This document shows, in pieces, positions 35,447-44,440 of a stretch of DNA of 64,000 nt (within the stretch, counting starts at the first letter, position 1; each line of letters starts with the position of its first letter). The notes below the pieces were generated by a model, which was not told where the DNA came from, ran no database searches, and was given only the letters and a program-made list of their open reading frames with translations. The stretch is taken from assembly GCA_024693285.1 (NCBI GenBank), contig JAILLE010000044.1:41945-105944 (forward strand). The letters run 5' to 3'. Source of the stretch: Bacteroidales bacterium (GTDB taxonomy: Bacteria > Bacteroidota > Bacteroidia > Bacteroidales > UBA932). Both the position numbers and the translations under genes were made by a program.

Positions 35447-37012
35447 TCATAATCCCTCGATTCTGTCCAAGAACCTGTACGATGCCGCCTCGCTTAGAAA
35501 CTCCGGTTCTATTCCCGAAACTCCCTCAAGATCCGCGATTGTCCTGGCCACTTTCAGTATCCTTGAATATGCCCTGGCGGACAATCCAAGACTATCCATC
35601 AGCTTCTCCATCAGTGACTCACACTCCTCTTTTAAAGGGCAATACTTCTCCAGCATCCGCCCGCTCATCTCGGAATTGGTGAATATTCCCGTGCCATCGA
35701 AACGCTCCTTTTGGATCTCACGGGCCTTTAGAATCCTGGCCGCTACCATCGAGCTGGGCTCCCCTTTTTTCCTTCCCACTAGTTTCTTGGTATCAACCGG
35801 ATGAAGCCAAAGTTGTATGTCGATACGATCCATAATCGGTCCGGAGAGTTTGGAGAGATAACCTGCCCTCTGGCCTGGGGTGCAGCGACATCTGTCGCCT
35901 TCTCCGTAATAGCCGCAAGGGCATGGATTAGAGGCCGCCACAAGCATGAAAGAGGCTGGATACTCAAGTTTTGACCGGAGTCTGGAAATGGTAACCTTCC
36001 TATCTTCCATCGGCCCCCGAAGGGCCTCCAAGACCGATTTCGGCATTTGTCCATATTCATCGAGAAAGAGTATTCCATTGTGTGCCAGTGTGACCTCTCC
36101 GGGACGTATGTCCTGCCCCGCTCCGCCTCCGATGATCGCTGGCAGAGAGGCGCTGTAATGCGGAGCCCGGAAAGGCCTGTCATGGATAAGACCGATCATG
36201 GATCCTTTCATCCCATAGACCGAATATATCTTGCTGGTGACAATGGACTCCTCTTTTGTCATGGGAGGAAGAATCCCGGCCATGGCTTTAGCCAATGAGC
36301 TTTTCCCGCTGCCCGGCGGACCGATCATAATGAGATTGTGTCCCCCGGCGGCAGCGATCTCGGCTCCCCTTTTCGCACTTTCCTGACCGATAATCTCCGA
36401 GAAATCCATTATCCCGGTTCCTGCTTGCGACTTCGTACGTGACCTTTGCCCGAGGAGCGACCTGTATAACGGAGTATTCCAAACAAGCATGTCTCCGACA
36501 TCCTCCACCTCTTCCAGTATCCTCAACACGTCCAGCAAGTTCCGTACTCCGTAGATGTCAATCCCGGAACATTCGGTAGCCTCCATTGCCGATTCCAGAG
36601 GAAGGATGCAACCCTCTTTTCCGAGCGAAGACGCCAGATCCGCGATCGGCAGTGAGCCCTGTATTTCCCTTAGGGAGCCATCCAGCCCTAACTCGCCCAT
36701 TACTATGTACTTCCCTAGTCCAGGCAGTTCCCTCTGCCCTGAGGCGGCGATGATTCCGAGAGCGATGGGAAGGTCGTATCCCCCACCATTCTTATGCATG
36801 TCCGCGGGGGCAAGATTGATTACTATTTTCTTCCCGGGAATATGAAACCCGAGGGATTGCAAGGCGGTTATGGTCCTGAGGAGACTCTCTTTCACGGCGA
36901 CATCAGCGAGACCGACGAGATGAACCCCTATCCCGGATGTGATGTCGACTTCTACGGTGACAGGTACCGCTTCGATGCCGATGCATTTGGCGGCCAAGAT
37001 GTTGATAAGCAT
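35447..37012 (-). CDS. comM: YifB/ComM family AAA ATPase
   Basis: The 521-residue protein joins an N-terminal Lon-like S16 fold (residues 1-170, with NLAPADMHKNGGGYDLPIALG) to a Mg-chelatase-type AAA module. The P-loop is GPPGSGKSS (231-239), Walker B FLDEYGQM, and a C-terminal region has PCPCGYYG with Cys residues. ComM proteins act as DNA branch-migration helicases in natural transformation; in Bacteroidota the role is less clear. The gene is on its own 53 bases upstream of the TM2 promoter region. Confidence 0.94.
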   Translation of the reverse strand: MLINILAAKCIGIEAVPVTVEVDITSGIGVHLVGLADVAVKESLLRTITALQSLGFHIPGKKIVINLAPADMHKNGGGYDLPIALGIIAASGQRELPGLGKYIVMGELGLDGSLREIQGSLPIADLASSLGKEGCILPLESAMEATECSGIDIYGVRNLLDVLRILEEVEDVGDMLVWNTPLYRSLLGQRSRTKSQAGTGIMDFSEIIGQESAKRGAEIAAAGGHNLIMIGPPGSGKSSLAKAMAGILPPMTKEESIVTSKIYSVYGMKGSMIGLIHDRPFRAPHYSASLPAIIGGGAGQDIRPGEVTLAHNGILFLDEYGQMPKSVLEALRGPMEDRKVTISRLRSKLEYPASFMLVAASNPCPCGYYGEGDRCRCTPGQRAGYLSKLSGPIMDRIDIQLWLHPVDTKKLVGRKKGEPSSMVAARILKAREIQKERFDGTGIFTNSEMSGRMLEKYCPLKEECESLMEKLMDSLGLSARAYSRILKVARTIADLEGVSGIEPEFLSEAASYRFLDRIEGL

Positions 37013-37081
37013 AGTCCAAGTTGTTTCCGGCTAAGGTAGCCCAAGGAAACAACAAAAACCATCAAAAACAGAAAAACCGTA

Positions 37082-38182
37082 TTAAAAAACAGAAATATAT
37101 TTCTTTAAGAAAGCCCAAGCGGGCGTCTTGTAGTAGCGGTGACCACCATCTCCGACAGCCATCTCGCAAGCGCCTTTGCCAGAAGCGGCGAAAACCTCCT
37201 TCGTCTTCTCGAATTCTTCCCTCGCTCCATCAATCGGGAATATGCCGTCATCTTTTCCTTGGATAATACAGAGGTAACGTCCCGCAAGCAAGCCCGCGAG
37301 ATCTCCCATGTTCCCGAGATGAAGCATTCCGGGAAGGTAGTTGCACTCGCAATGGGGCATCGCCAGGATACTTTTCTCATAAGAACAGAATGAACCCGAA
37401 GGAAGGCAGAACTTTATTCTAGTGTCAACCGCACCCGCATAGATGGTCGCCGTGCCGCCCCCAGAGTGGCCTGAGACGATGATTTTCTCCGGATCGACCG
37501 GCAAAGCCTCGAGAGCCCAGTCGATTATCTTCATGATGTCCCAGACCCTATCTCCAATCAGGGTGCGACCGACAATAAGGTCGTGGAGCATATATTCATG
37601 ACAAGAGGATGTGGCGTCCGCCTCGAGACCCGCCTTGGTCCGTGTCTTACCGAACGCCCTGGCGGTTGGAGCTATGGCAATACAACCTTCCTCGACAGCC
37701 TGCACCGCTATATTCCTCTCTCCGTCCTCGGCGAGGGATCTGTCGCTCTCGTCCCAATAGACGCCAGCGTACAACTCGGTGTTCTTGGAATGGCCATGAG
37801 GGGTGATCATCAACGCTTTCGGTCCCTCGATCACTTTCGGACGCAAAATAATGACAGGCAGAAGCACGTCAGGCTCCGTCAATATCTCCCATCTCTCACG
37901 AGTGTAAGCTCCCATGTCCTCACTGTCAATCTGCTTGGCCTCAGGCTTGAAACCCTTCATCTCCTCACGCATCCGGTCAATGCCCAAAGTCTTCTCCAGA
38001 TCGGCCCTGAAGCGTTTCTGCCATTTTGAGACACTGCCTTTCCAATTATGCCAGACATACTTCCCGTCAGCATTGGCGTACAAAGAGGCGAGATGGTCAT
38101 CTGAAAGAGGATATGATTGCCCGAAGGCCGAGAAACACAGGATGGTGGCAAGAGCCATCGCTATCAATCGTTTTGTACTCAT
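37082..38182 (-). CDS. Secreted alpha/beta-hydrolase (acetyl-xylan-esterase-like)
   Basis: The 366-residue protein has a signal peptide (about 1-21) and an alpha/beta-hydrolase core with IVSGHSGGGTATIYAG supplying the nucleophile Ser, QGKDDGIFP the acid Asp and GDGGHRYY the catalytic His. The size and the CEC-containing lid resemble dienelactone/acetyl-xylan-esterase-type secreted hydrolases. The substrate is not determined. It has its own promoter, divergent from the kinase gene. Confidence 0.8.
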   Translation of the reverse strand: MSTKRLIAMALATILCFSAFGQSYPLSDDHLASLYANADGKYVWHNWKGSVSKWQKRFRADLEKTLGIDRMREEMKGFKPEAKQIDSEDMGAYTRERWEILTEPDVLLPVIILRPKVIEGPKALMITPHGHSKNTELYAGVYWDESDRSLAEDGERNIAVQAVEEGCIAIAPTARAFGKTRTKAGLEADATSSCHEYMLHDLIVGRTLIGDRVWDIMKIIDWALEALPVDPEKIIVSGHSGGGTATIYAGAVDTRIKFCLPSGSFCSYEKSILAMPHCECNYLPGMLHLGNMGDLAGLLAGRYLCIIQGKDDGIFPIDGAREEFEKTKEVFAASGKGACEMAVGDGGHRYYKTPAWAFLKKYISVF

Positions 38183-38203
38183 GGCAGTTGAATTAATCTT
38201 GTA

Positions 38204-38211
38204 TAAATATA
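38204..38211 (-). promoter_or_regulatory. Probable -7 box of the secreted esterase gene
   Basis: The minus strand reads TATATTTA, one mismatch from consensus, 21 bases before the ATG. Confidence 0.45.
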
Positions 38212-38232
38212 CGCGAAAATCCGTAATTTAAG

Positions 38233-38240
38233 TATATTTG
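38233..38240 (+). promoter_or_regulatory. -7 box of the uridine-kinase-like gene
   Basis: TATATTTG is exact and lies 21 bases before the ATG. It is back to back with the esterase promoter. Confidence 0.52.
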
Positions 38241-38261
38241 TAAGGATAGACCCATAGAATA

Positions 38262-39983
38262 ATGGACAAGAAAGAGATAACGATTTTCTGCAAGAACGAC
38301 GGGAAGAACCATAGGATCGAGATGGGAGGCACGCTGGGGGATCTGGCCCGTAAGTGGTGCAAGACAGTAACAGACCCCAAGACAGGGCAGAAGCTGGATG
38401 TCATAGCCGCCCTCGTGGACAACCAACTGAAGGAGCTGGATTACAGACCAATACTTTTCCACCAGGTCGAATTCATCGGATTCAACCATGCTGATGGAAG
38501 GCGTTGTTACCTACGTTCCCTGTGTTTCACCCTCCAAAACGCTGTCAGGGCCCTGCATCCGGACAAGGTGCTAGTCGTGGACCACTCCCTGCCGAGCGGA
38601 CTGTACTGTGAGCTCCATGAAATCGGAAAGATGGAGGATGGCCGGGCAAAGGTCCTTTTTGTCACTGATGAGGAGATCGACGCGATCAAGGACAAGATGA
38701 AGGAGATCATCGCCAAAGACCTTCCTTTCACAAAGGTCAAGATGTTCTCCGAAGAGGCACAGGAGATATTCCTGAAGAACAACCAGCCGCACAAAGCGAT
38801 CCTCCAGAAGAGTGTGGGTACCTTCACTTGCAGCGTCTACTATCTAGACGGCAATGCCGACTCGTTCCACGGGCCTCTGATTCCTTCGACAGGCTTCCTT
38901 AAGACCTTCGATATCACCGGAATAGGAGACGGTTTCTGCCTTCAGGGACCGAAGATGACCGATTTCACCAAGGTCATGCCGATGAAGCGGCACACGAAGG
39001 TGGCCGCCACCCTCAAGGACTATTCCAACTGGTGCTCAATCATAGGCATTGACAGCGTCGGAACCCTTAATTCCGCCATCAAAGCCGGAAGGGCGGTAGA
39101 GATAATCAACCTCGCTGAGGCGCTCCACGAAAGGAACTATTCCAAAATTGCCGACAAGATCTACGAGAACCGTTTTGAGAAGCGGATCGTGATGATAGCC
39201 GGACCTTCCTCCAGCGGAAAAACATCCTCGTCCCTGAGGATTGCACTGCAGTGTAAGGTGCTGGGTCTCAAGCCCAAAGTGATTGAGCTGGACAATTATT
39301 TCGTGGACAGGGACAAGACCCCTCTTGACGAGGACGGAAAGCTCGACTTCGAGTCGCTCCACGCCATGGACCTGGAGTTGCTGAATAGTCAGCTTAACGA
39401 CCTGCTCGAAGGAAAAGAAGTGGAGATACCGAAATATGATTTCGGACAAGGAAGGAGAACTTATGTAGGGAACAAGCTTCACCTTGAGGACAAGGACATC
39501 CTGATCATGGAGGGAATTCACGCCCTAAACCCTGAGATGACCTCAGCGGTCGATAATTCAAGGATATTCAGGGTCTATGTCTCCGCGATGACTTCCCTTA
39601 ATCTTGACGAGAACAGCAACCTGTCGACTTCAGACAACAGGTTGCTCCGCAGAATGGTCCGGGACAATCGGGTAAGGAACACAACCCCCGAGGATACCCT
39701 CCTGAGATGGTACAGTGTACGCCGAGGGGAGATGAAAAACATATTCCCCTTCCAGGAAAACGCTGATTTCCTTTTCAACTCCGGAGTCATCTTCGAGTTG
39801 CCGCTGCTTAAGTATTACGCCGAGCCGCTCCTAAGACGTATCTCGCCCAGTTCCCCCGCTTTCACCGAGGCGGTGCGGCTCCTTAAGTTCCTGGACTACA
39901 TCGTGGCTCTCCAACCCTCGGAGATCGCGGCGATTCCGCCCACATCCATATTGAGGGAGTTCATAGGTGGACAGACTTTATAA
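38262..39983 (+). CDS. Uridine-kinase-like P-loop protein with TGS/ThrRS-like N-terminus
   Basis: The 573-residue protein pairs a ubiquitin-like TGS domain and threonyl-tRNA-synthetase-like second domain (about 1-230) with a uridine/phosphoribulokinase-type kinase domain (about 300-500). The kinase has P-loop GPSSSGKT (314-321), ELDNYFVDRDKTP for nucleoside binding and ILIMEGIHALNP. This fused form is found widely in Bacteroidota and Firmicutes. The phosphate acceptor is not established; a nucleoside or tRNA-linked role is inferred. Followed by guaA after 44 bases. Confidence 0.88.
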   Translation: MDKKEITIFCKNDGKNHRIEMGGTLGDLARKWCKTVTDPKTGQKLDVIAALVDNQLKELDYRPILFHQVEFIGFNHADGRRCYLRSLCFTLQNAVRALHPDKVLVVDHSLPSGLYCELHEIGKMEDGRAKVLFVTDEEIDAIKDKMKEIIAKDLPFTKVKMFSEEAQEIFLKNNQPHKAILQKSVGTFTCSVYYLDGNADSFHGPLIPSTGFLKTFDITGIGDGFCLQGPKMTDFTKVMPMKRHTKVAATLKDYSNWCSIIGIDSVGTLNSAIKAGRAVEIINLAEALHERNYSKIADKIYENRFEKRIVMIAGPSSSGKTSSSLRIALQCKVLGLKPKVIELDNYFVDRDKTPLDEDGKLDFESLHAMDLELLNSQLNDLLEGKEVEIPKYDFGQGRRTYVGNKLHLEDKDILIMEGIHALNPEMTSAVDNSRIFRVYVSAMTSLNLDENSNLSTSDNRLLRRMVRDNRVRNTTPEDTLLRWYSVRRGEMKNIFPFQENADFLFNSGVIFELPLLKYYAEPLLRRISPSSPAFTEAVRLLKFLDYIVALQPSEIAAIPPTSILREFIGGQTL

Positions 39984-40014
39984 TATTGCTGTAGAATTAT
40001 TTATAAACAAAAAT

Positions 40015-40020
40015 AGGAGG
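40015..40020 (+). promoter_or_regulatory. Strong Shine-Dalgarno site of the GMP synthase gene
   Basis: AGGAGG sits seven bases before the ATG. Most genes in this window lack any such site, so the start is well fixed and the gene may be highly translated. Confidence 0.75.
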
Positions 40021-40027
40021 AAACAAA

Positions 40028-41005
40028 ATGGATCCAAATGTCAGACCGGAATCAATGGAGAGAATCACGACTCCAGAATTGGCGCAAGCCTTTATCGATG
40101 AGCAAATAGCGGCAGTAAGGAAACAAGTTGGGAACAAAAAAGTCCTGCTGGCGCTATCGGGAGGTGTCGACTCTTCTGTGGTGGCCGCTTTGCTGATCAA
40201 GGCCATCGGAAATCAGCTGGTCTGCGTGCATGTCAACCACGGGTTGCTTAGAAAGGGAGAACCGGAGCAGGTCATCAAGGTGTTCAAGGAAGAGTTGGGT
40301 GCCAACCTTGTCTACGTGGACGCAACTGACAGGTTCCTGGACAAACTCGCCGGAGTGGACGATCCTGAGACCAAGAGAAAGATAATCGGCAAGGAGTTTA
40401 TCGACGTCTTCGCCGAGGAGGCATCGAAGTTGGAAGGCATCGAATTCCTTGGACAAGGAACAATCTATCCTGACATCCTGGAGTCCAGGGACGGGATCAA
40501 GGCCCATCACAACGTGGGTGGAATGCCTGAGGAATTCAATTTCGAATTGGTTGAACCAGTGAAGCTTCTGTACAAAGACGAGGTCCGAGTCGTGGGTAAA
40601 GCCCTCGGTCTTCCTGACAACATGGTTTACCGCCAGCCGTTCCCTGGTCCGGGACTCGGGGTGAGATGTGTCGGAGCGATTACCCGTGACAGGCTTGAGG
40701 CGGTCAGGGAAGCCGACGCTATCGTCCGTGAGGAGATCGGTAAGATGAATCCTACCCCTTGGCAGTATTTCGTGGCTATTCCCGACGTCAAGTCAACTGG
40801 AATAAAGGACGGAAAGCGTTACATGGGTTGGGCGGCGGTTATACGCGCTGTCGACACCAAAGACGCTGTCACGGCTAAATCAGTGGAGATTCCCTGGGAT
40901 ATTCTCCGCACTATCCGGGACAGGATTATCGCCGAAGTTCCCGGAGTCAACAGAGTGCTCTGGGATTACTCCGACAAACCTGTATCCACAATCGAGTGGG
41001 AATAA
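40028..41005 (+). CDS. guaA: GMP synthase ATP-pyrophosphatase subunit (no glutaminase domain)
   Basis: The 325-residue protein equals only the C-terminal two thirds of bacterial GuaA. It has the PP-loop SGGVDSS (44-50), VNHGLLRKGE, FLGQGTIYPD, HHNVGGMPE, RQPFPGPGLGVR and the dimerisation end WDYSDKPVSTIEWE. It adenylates XMP and swaps in ammonia to make GMP. The class I glutamine amidotransferase domain that supplies ammonia is absent and no such gene lies upstream, only a 44-base gap after the kinase gene. It resembles the two-subunit archaeal-type enzyme, so a separate GATase gene should lie elsewhere. The frame starts cleanly, with a strong ribosome-binding site. Confidence 0.93.
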   Translation: MDPNVRPESMERITTPELAQAFIDEQIAAVRKQVGNKKVLLALSGGVDSSVVAALLIKAIGNQLVCVHVNHGLLRKGEPEQVIKVFKEELGANLVYVDATDRFLDKLAGVDDPETKRKIIGKEFIDVFAEEASKLEGIEFLGQGTIYPDILESRDGIKAHHNVGGMPEEFNFELVEPVKLLYKDEVRVVGKALGLPDNMVYRQPFPGPGLGVRCVGAITRDRLEAVREADAIVREEIGKMNPTPWQYFVAIPDVKSTGIKDGKRYMGWAAVIRAVDTKDAVTAKSVEIPWDILRTIRDRIIAEVPGVNRVLWDYSDKPVSTIEWE

Positions 41006-41006
41006 G

Positions 41007-43712
41007 CTAGATAATCTCGATCGCTGAAGACTCGATCCAGCCCTGACGGCCATCCGCCAGGGCTATATTTTGCCATTCACCGACACTGTCAAGAATCTTG
41101 ACCTTCGTGCCCTCATGGATGACAAACAAGTCCTTACCGCTTGAAGGAGAACTCTTTACGGAAGAGACAGGAAGCATCACGATGGCGCTGTCTTTCTTCG
41201 CGTAGTCCCTCTTTTGCCAAGCTGAGAAATCAAGGCAAAGCAGCGATAGGACAAGGAAAACTATTCCGAGATAGAACCCAGCCCTGCGTCTCCCGATCGA
41301 AGATGACAACAAGAACATCAGTCCAAGCGCCAACGCGCACAGGAGGAATACCAGGAACAAGACTGCCCAAGTATCCGATCCAAGAGTATAGCATATTTTC
41401 CGTCCGACACTCTCGATTATAAATTCGGGTACGGCCTCGATCTTGTCCTGGACGAAACTCTGGGCAAATTCAAGGTTGTAACGGGCGTCAGCGAACGACG
41501 GATCCAACTTCAAAGCCCTCTCGTAATTCAGGATCGCCTTAGGGTAATTGCCCAGCTTGAAATAAGCGTCTCCTGTATTGCAATAGAGCTCAGGAGATGC
41601 GACTCCGGTGGCAAGGAGCGACTCCCAAGCGGCGGCGGCGTCCTGGAAACGGCTATTGGTATACGCATCCACACCATCTTGCCACAAATCCCCGCTTCCA
41701 ACCTCAGAAACAGTTGAATCTGAAGAAGCTACAACCATTTGTCCAGTCTCCTGGGCAGAGATGTTGTAGGATATTCCCAAAGATAGGATAACCGCTATTA
41801 TCGCCGAGACGGCCTTGGACTTGGAACGGACTGTCTTCAGGCTGGAGTCAATGGCCGAGATGACCTTGATGGCGCTGTCATAATGCGCGCTCATAGCCTC
41901 ATGGCCGGCATCAGGGGAATATCTCGCGAATTCACATGCCTCGAGGAGACCAGTGAAAGCGTCGGTGTCCTCTTGGGAGACCCCTCCCTCAAGAAGAGCG
42001 GAAGCGATATTCTCCCCGCTGAGATCAGACATATCCATATTGAGTTTATCTGATATGAAACCTATCAAAGCCTTGTGGAGCTCCTCATAGAATGCTGTGT
42101 AAAGATTCTTTCCGAGGAAGTCTCCGGCCTGCTTGAGCCTTGCCTTGGCCATCTTCGTGGCCCTGCGGTTCTTGGTCTTGGCGACATCAGCCTTCATAGC
42201 CGCCACCTTCCTCAAAGCGAGCCAGATAGCGACAGCCGCGGCCAACATCAGGCCAAGCAGTACGCAGAACAAAGTGGAGCCCAGGAAGAAGGAACCTTCT
42301 TTCTCGAGTGATGGCTTCTTGGTGGAAATGAAGCGGATATCGTTCGCCAGGCTCTTGACGTCCCTTCTCTCGACTCCGGGAGTAGTGACCGTCACAGGTC
42401 CAGAGGACTCGGACCCCTTGCCCTTTGCGACCTTAATATGCTGAGGCTCAGTACGTAGAGTTACGTATTTCCCAGTATTGATATCGTAGTAGGAATATTC
42501 CACCGAAGGAATCGTGAACTCTCCGGCGCTGCGAGGGATGAAGGGGAACTCGAACGACTTGCTGCCGGAAGTGCCGCCGTTACTCTTGTCAGTGTTTTCG
42601 GTGGACTTGGTGTCATATACCTCGAAATCCGGAGGGAAACTGACTTTTGGTTCCTCGAGCAAGGAGACGTTTCCACGTCCCGAGATAGTCACGACAAGCG
42701 ACCCCGCATCGTGTGTTTTAAGCTCATCCGATGACAGTCGGGCGGATATCCCGAAACTACCCACGCCCCCACCGAATGAAGCGGGCTGTCCGGCGGGGAG
42801 AGGATTGACCTTGACCTTGAGGGCCGAAGTGGTCACCCTCTTGCGAATAGTGCGGTACTCGTCCTGGAAGAAACTGTCGAAAATGCTGTTGGAAGTGCCC
42901 GTGTTGACCCTGACATTGACCAGGCAGACAAGCTCCGCCGGATCGATGGTGATGGTTCCGGCCTGCTGGGGAATCAAGACATAAGACCTCAACACGGCGG
43001 TGTTGTAGATCTTGTCGTCGAAGCTTTCCCTCTTGAACTCGATGTTTGTCGGCGAATAGGTCTCCTGACTCCAGAAGCCGTTGAAACTGGGGAACTTGGC
43101 ATTCTCGAATCCGGCGATATTGACCCTCTGGTAAAGCTTTAAAGTAGCGGTGAGCGGCTCTCCCAAAACAACCTCTGACCGACTGAGGGATAATCTTAAG
43201 AACAGGTCGCTCGCAGGAATCTCTCCGGAAGCCGCCTGCTTCCCGGAGCCTCCGGACCCGCCTTGCGACGACCCGCCGGATGACTGGGATCCCTGGCCAC
43301 CCTGTCCAGCGGAAGAAGCGTCAGTCACGACCTGGATTGAGAATTGTGAGGAATATATCTTCTCACCGGAGACAGTGGCCGATGCCGCTGGGATCTGGAA
43401 TGTGCCGGTAGCCTTTGGCAGAAGGATATAAGTGAATGTCGACTGATGAGAAGAAGTACGCTTCCCGTTTATGATCTGGACACTTGTGGAAGTCCCTTTC
43501 TGAGGCCCCCAAACAAGTTGGAAATCATCACCTTGAGACCATGAGAAGTCAGAAGGGCTCTTCTCTCCCTCGATAATGAAAGTCACATTGAACTGCTCGT
43601 TGGCACCAACCACATTCGGTGCCTCGACCTTGATTGAGTTCTGGGCATGCGAACCCGGAGCCGTGATGAGTGACACGGCAACGAGCGCCAATATGTATAG
43701 CAATCTTTTCAT
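41007..43712 (-). CDS. batD: Fused BatD-BatE aerotolerance protein
   Basis: The 901-residue protein has a signal peptide (ending GSHAQ), a long BatD part (about 20-460) with repeated Ig-like segments such as EPLTATLKLYQRVNI and SFEFPFIPRSAGEFTIPSVEYSYYD, and a membrane helix near 480. A second part carries two more helices, TPR repeats around residues 695-745 and an SH3-like end (EGTKVKILDSVGEWQ, GRQGWIESSAIEII). In Bacteroides these are separate BatD and BatE proteins, so this is a fusion. The start is the ATG at 43712, two bases after the BatC stop; an earlier TTG is not used. Last gene of the bat operon. Confidence 0.88.
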   Translation of the reverse strand: MKRLLYILALVAVSLITAPGSHAQNSIKVEAPNVVGANEQFNVTFIIEGEKSPSDFSWSQGDDFQLVWGPQKGTSTSVQIINGKRTSSHQSTFTYILLPKATGTFQIPAASATVSGEKIYSSQFSIQVVTDASSAGQGGQGSQSSGGSSQGGSGGSGKQAASGEIPASDLFLRLSLSRSEVVLGEPLTATLKLYQRVNIAGFENAKFPSFNGFWSQETYSPTNIEFKRESFDDKIYNTAVLRSYVLIPQQAGTITIDPAELVCLVNVRVNTGTSNSIFDSFFQDEYRTIRKRVTTSALKVKVNPLPAGQPASFGGGVGSFGISARLSSDELKTHDAGSLVVTISGRGNVSLLEEPKVSFPPDFEVYDTKSTENTDKSNGGTSGSKSFEFPFIPRSAGEFTIPSVEYSYYDINTGKYVTLRTEPQHIKVAKGKGSESSGPVTVTTPGVERRDVKSLANDIRFISTKKPSLEKEGSFFLGSTLFCVLLGLMLAAAVAIWLALRKVAAMKADVAKTKNRRATKMAKARLKQAGDFLGKNLYTAFYEELHKALIGFISDKLNMDMSDLSGENIASALLEGGVSQEDTDAFTGLLEACEFARYSPDAGHEAMSAHYDSAIKVISAIDSSLKTVRSKSKAVSAIIAVILSLGISYNISAQETGQMVVASSDSTVSEVGSGDLWQDGVDAYTNSRFQDAAAAWESLLATGVASPELYCNTGDAYFKLGNYPKAILNYERALKLDPSFADARYNLEFAQSFVQDKIEAVPEFIIESVGRKICYTLGSDTWAVLFLVFLLCALALGLMFLLSSSIGRRRAGFYLGIVFLVLSLLCLDFSAWQKRDYAKKDSAIVMLPVSSVKSSPSSGKDLFVIHEGTKVKILDSVGEWQNIALADGRQGWIESSAIEII

Positions 43713-43714
43713 CT

Positions 43715-44440
43715 TTACCAATTCTTGTCCTTCTGACGGGATTTAAGGACCGCGGCCTTTTCCTTATTCACCTTGTCCTGTGTCTCTTTTTCCCTAGCCT
43801 GGATAGCATTCAGCATCTGCTGAGCCTGCTGGGGAGATATCTTGGCATCACCTTGACCTTGTCCCTGGTTTTGATCCTGATTCTGGTTTTGGTCCTGGTC
43901 CTGGTTCTGGTCCTGATTCTGGTCCTGGTTCTGGTTCTGATCCTGGTTTTGATTCTGGTTCTGATCCTGGTTCTGGCCGTTTCCGCCACCGCCGCCTCCG
44001 TCTTTCTGGAGCATCAACTTGGCGTAGGCGTAATTCTCTTTGGCGTCCATGTCATCCGGCCTGCGAAGAAGAGACTGTTTATAAGCCTCCACAGCGGCGC
44101 CCCAGTCCTTTTTCTGGACCGCCACATCACCAAGATTGTAATAATAATCAGCGGCATTGACATTGTCCGCGGCGACATCCTTCAGCTTCTCAAGCGACTT
44201 CCCGGCCTCTTCGAAATTATTCTGACGATAAAGAGAGCTGGCAAGATTATACGAGGCGGCGAAAGAAGTCGAGTCTTTGACCAAAGCCTTGCGGTAGTCA
44301 ATCTCACTCTTCGGCCAGTCGCCTTTCTTGAACTGACGGTTTCCCGAGCGCACCTCCCTGCGGTCAACCTGAGCGGACAAGCTGAGACCGCATAGAAACG
44401 CCAATGACAACGTCAAAAAGTATTTAAAACCAATTCTCAT
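43715..44440 (-). CDS. batC: BatC-like TPR protein with Gln/Asn/Asp repeat tail
   Basis: The 241-residue protein has a signal peptide (to about LSAQ), TPR units (about 30-150, for example FAASYNLASSLYRQNNFEEA) and then a low-complexity tract of Gln, Asn and Asp repeats (about 155-195) before a charged end. It starts in an ATGA overlap with batB. BatC is part of the bat envelope complex that supports survival under oxygen and other stress; molecular function is not established. Confidence 0.85.
   Translation of the reverse strand: MRIGFKYFLTLSLAFLCGLSLSAQVDRREVRSGNRQFKKGDWPKSEIDYRKALVKDSTSFAASYNLASSLYRQNNFEEAGKSLEKLKDVAADNVNAADYYYNLGDVAVQKKDWGAAVEAYKQSLLRRPDDMDAKENYAYAKLMLQKDGGGGGGNGQNQDQNQNQNQDQNQNQDQNQDQNQDQDQNQNQDQNQGQGQGDAKISPQQAQQMLNAIQAREKETQDKVNKEKAAVLKSRQKDKNW
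43862..43976. repeat. Degenerate short tandem repeat coding Gln/Asn/Asp tract
   Basis: About nineteen six-base units related to CTGGTT or CTGATC on the plus strand encode Asn-Gln and Asp-Gln pairs on the minus strand. The tract is probably length-variable by slippage. Confidence 0.75.

Noticed and set aside
40028..41005. Pseudogene or frameshifted guaA
   Set aside because: No glutaminase remnant lies in any frame upstream, and the start has a strong ribosome-binding site.
43670..44395. Frame coding for a run of Leu-Val-Leu-Ile repeats opposite batC
   Set aside because: The hydrophobic run is the complement of the Gln/Asn/Asp repeat and is not a membrane protein.
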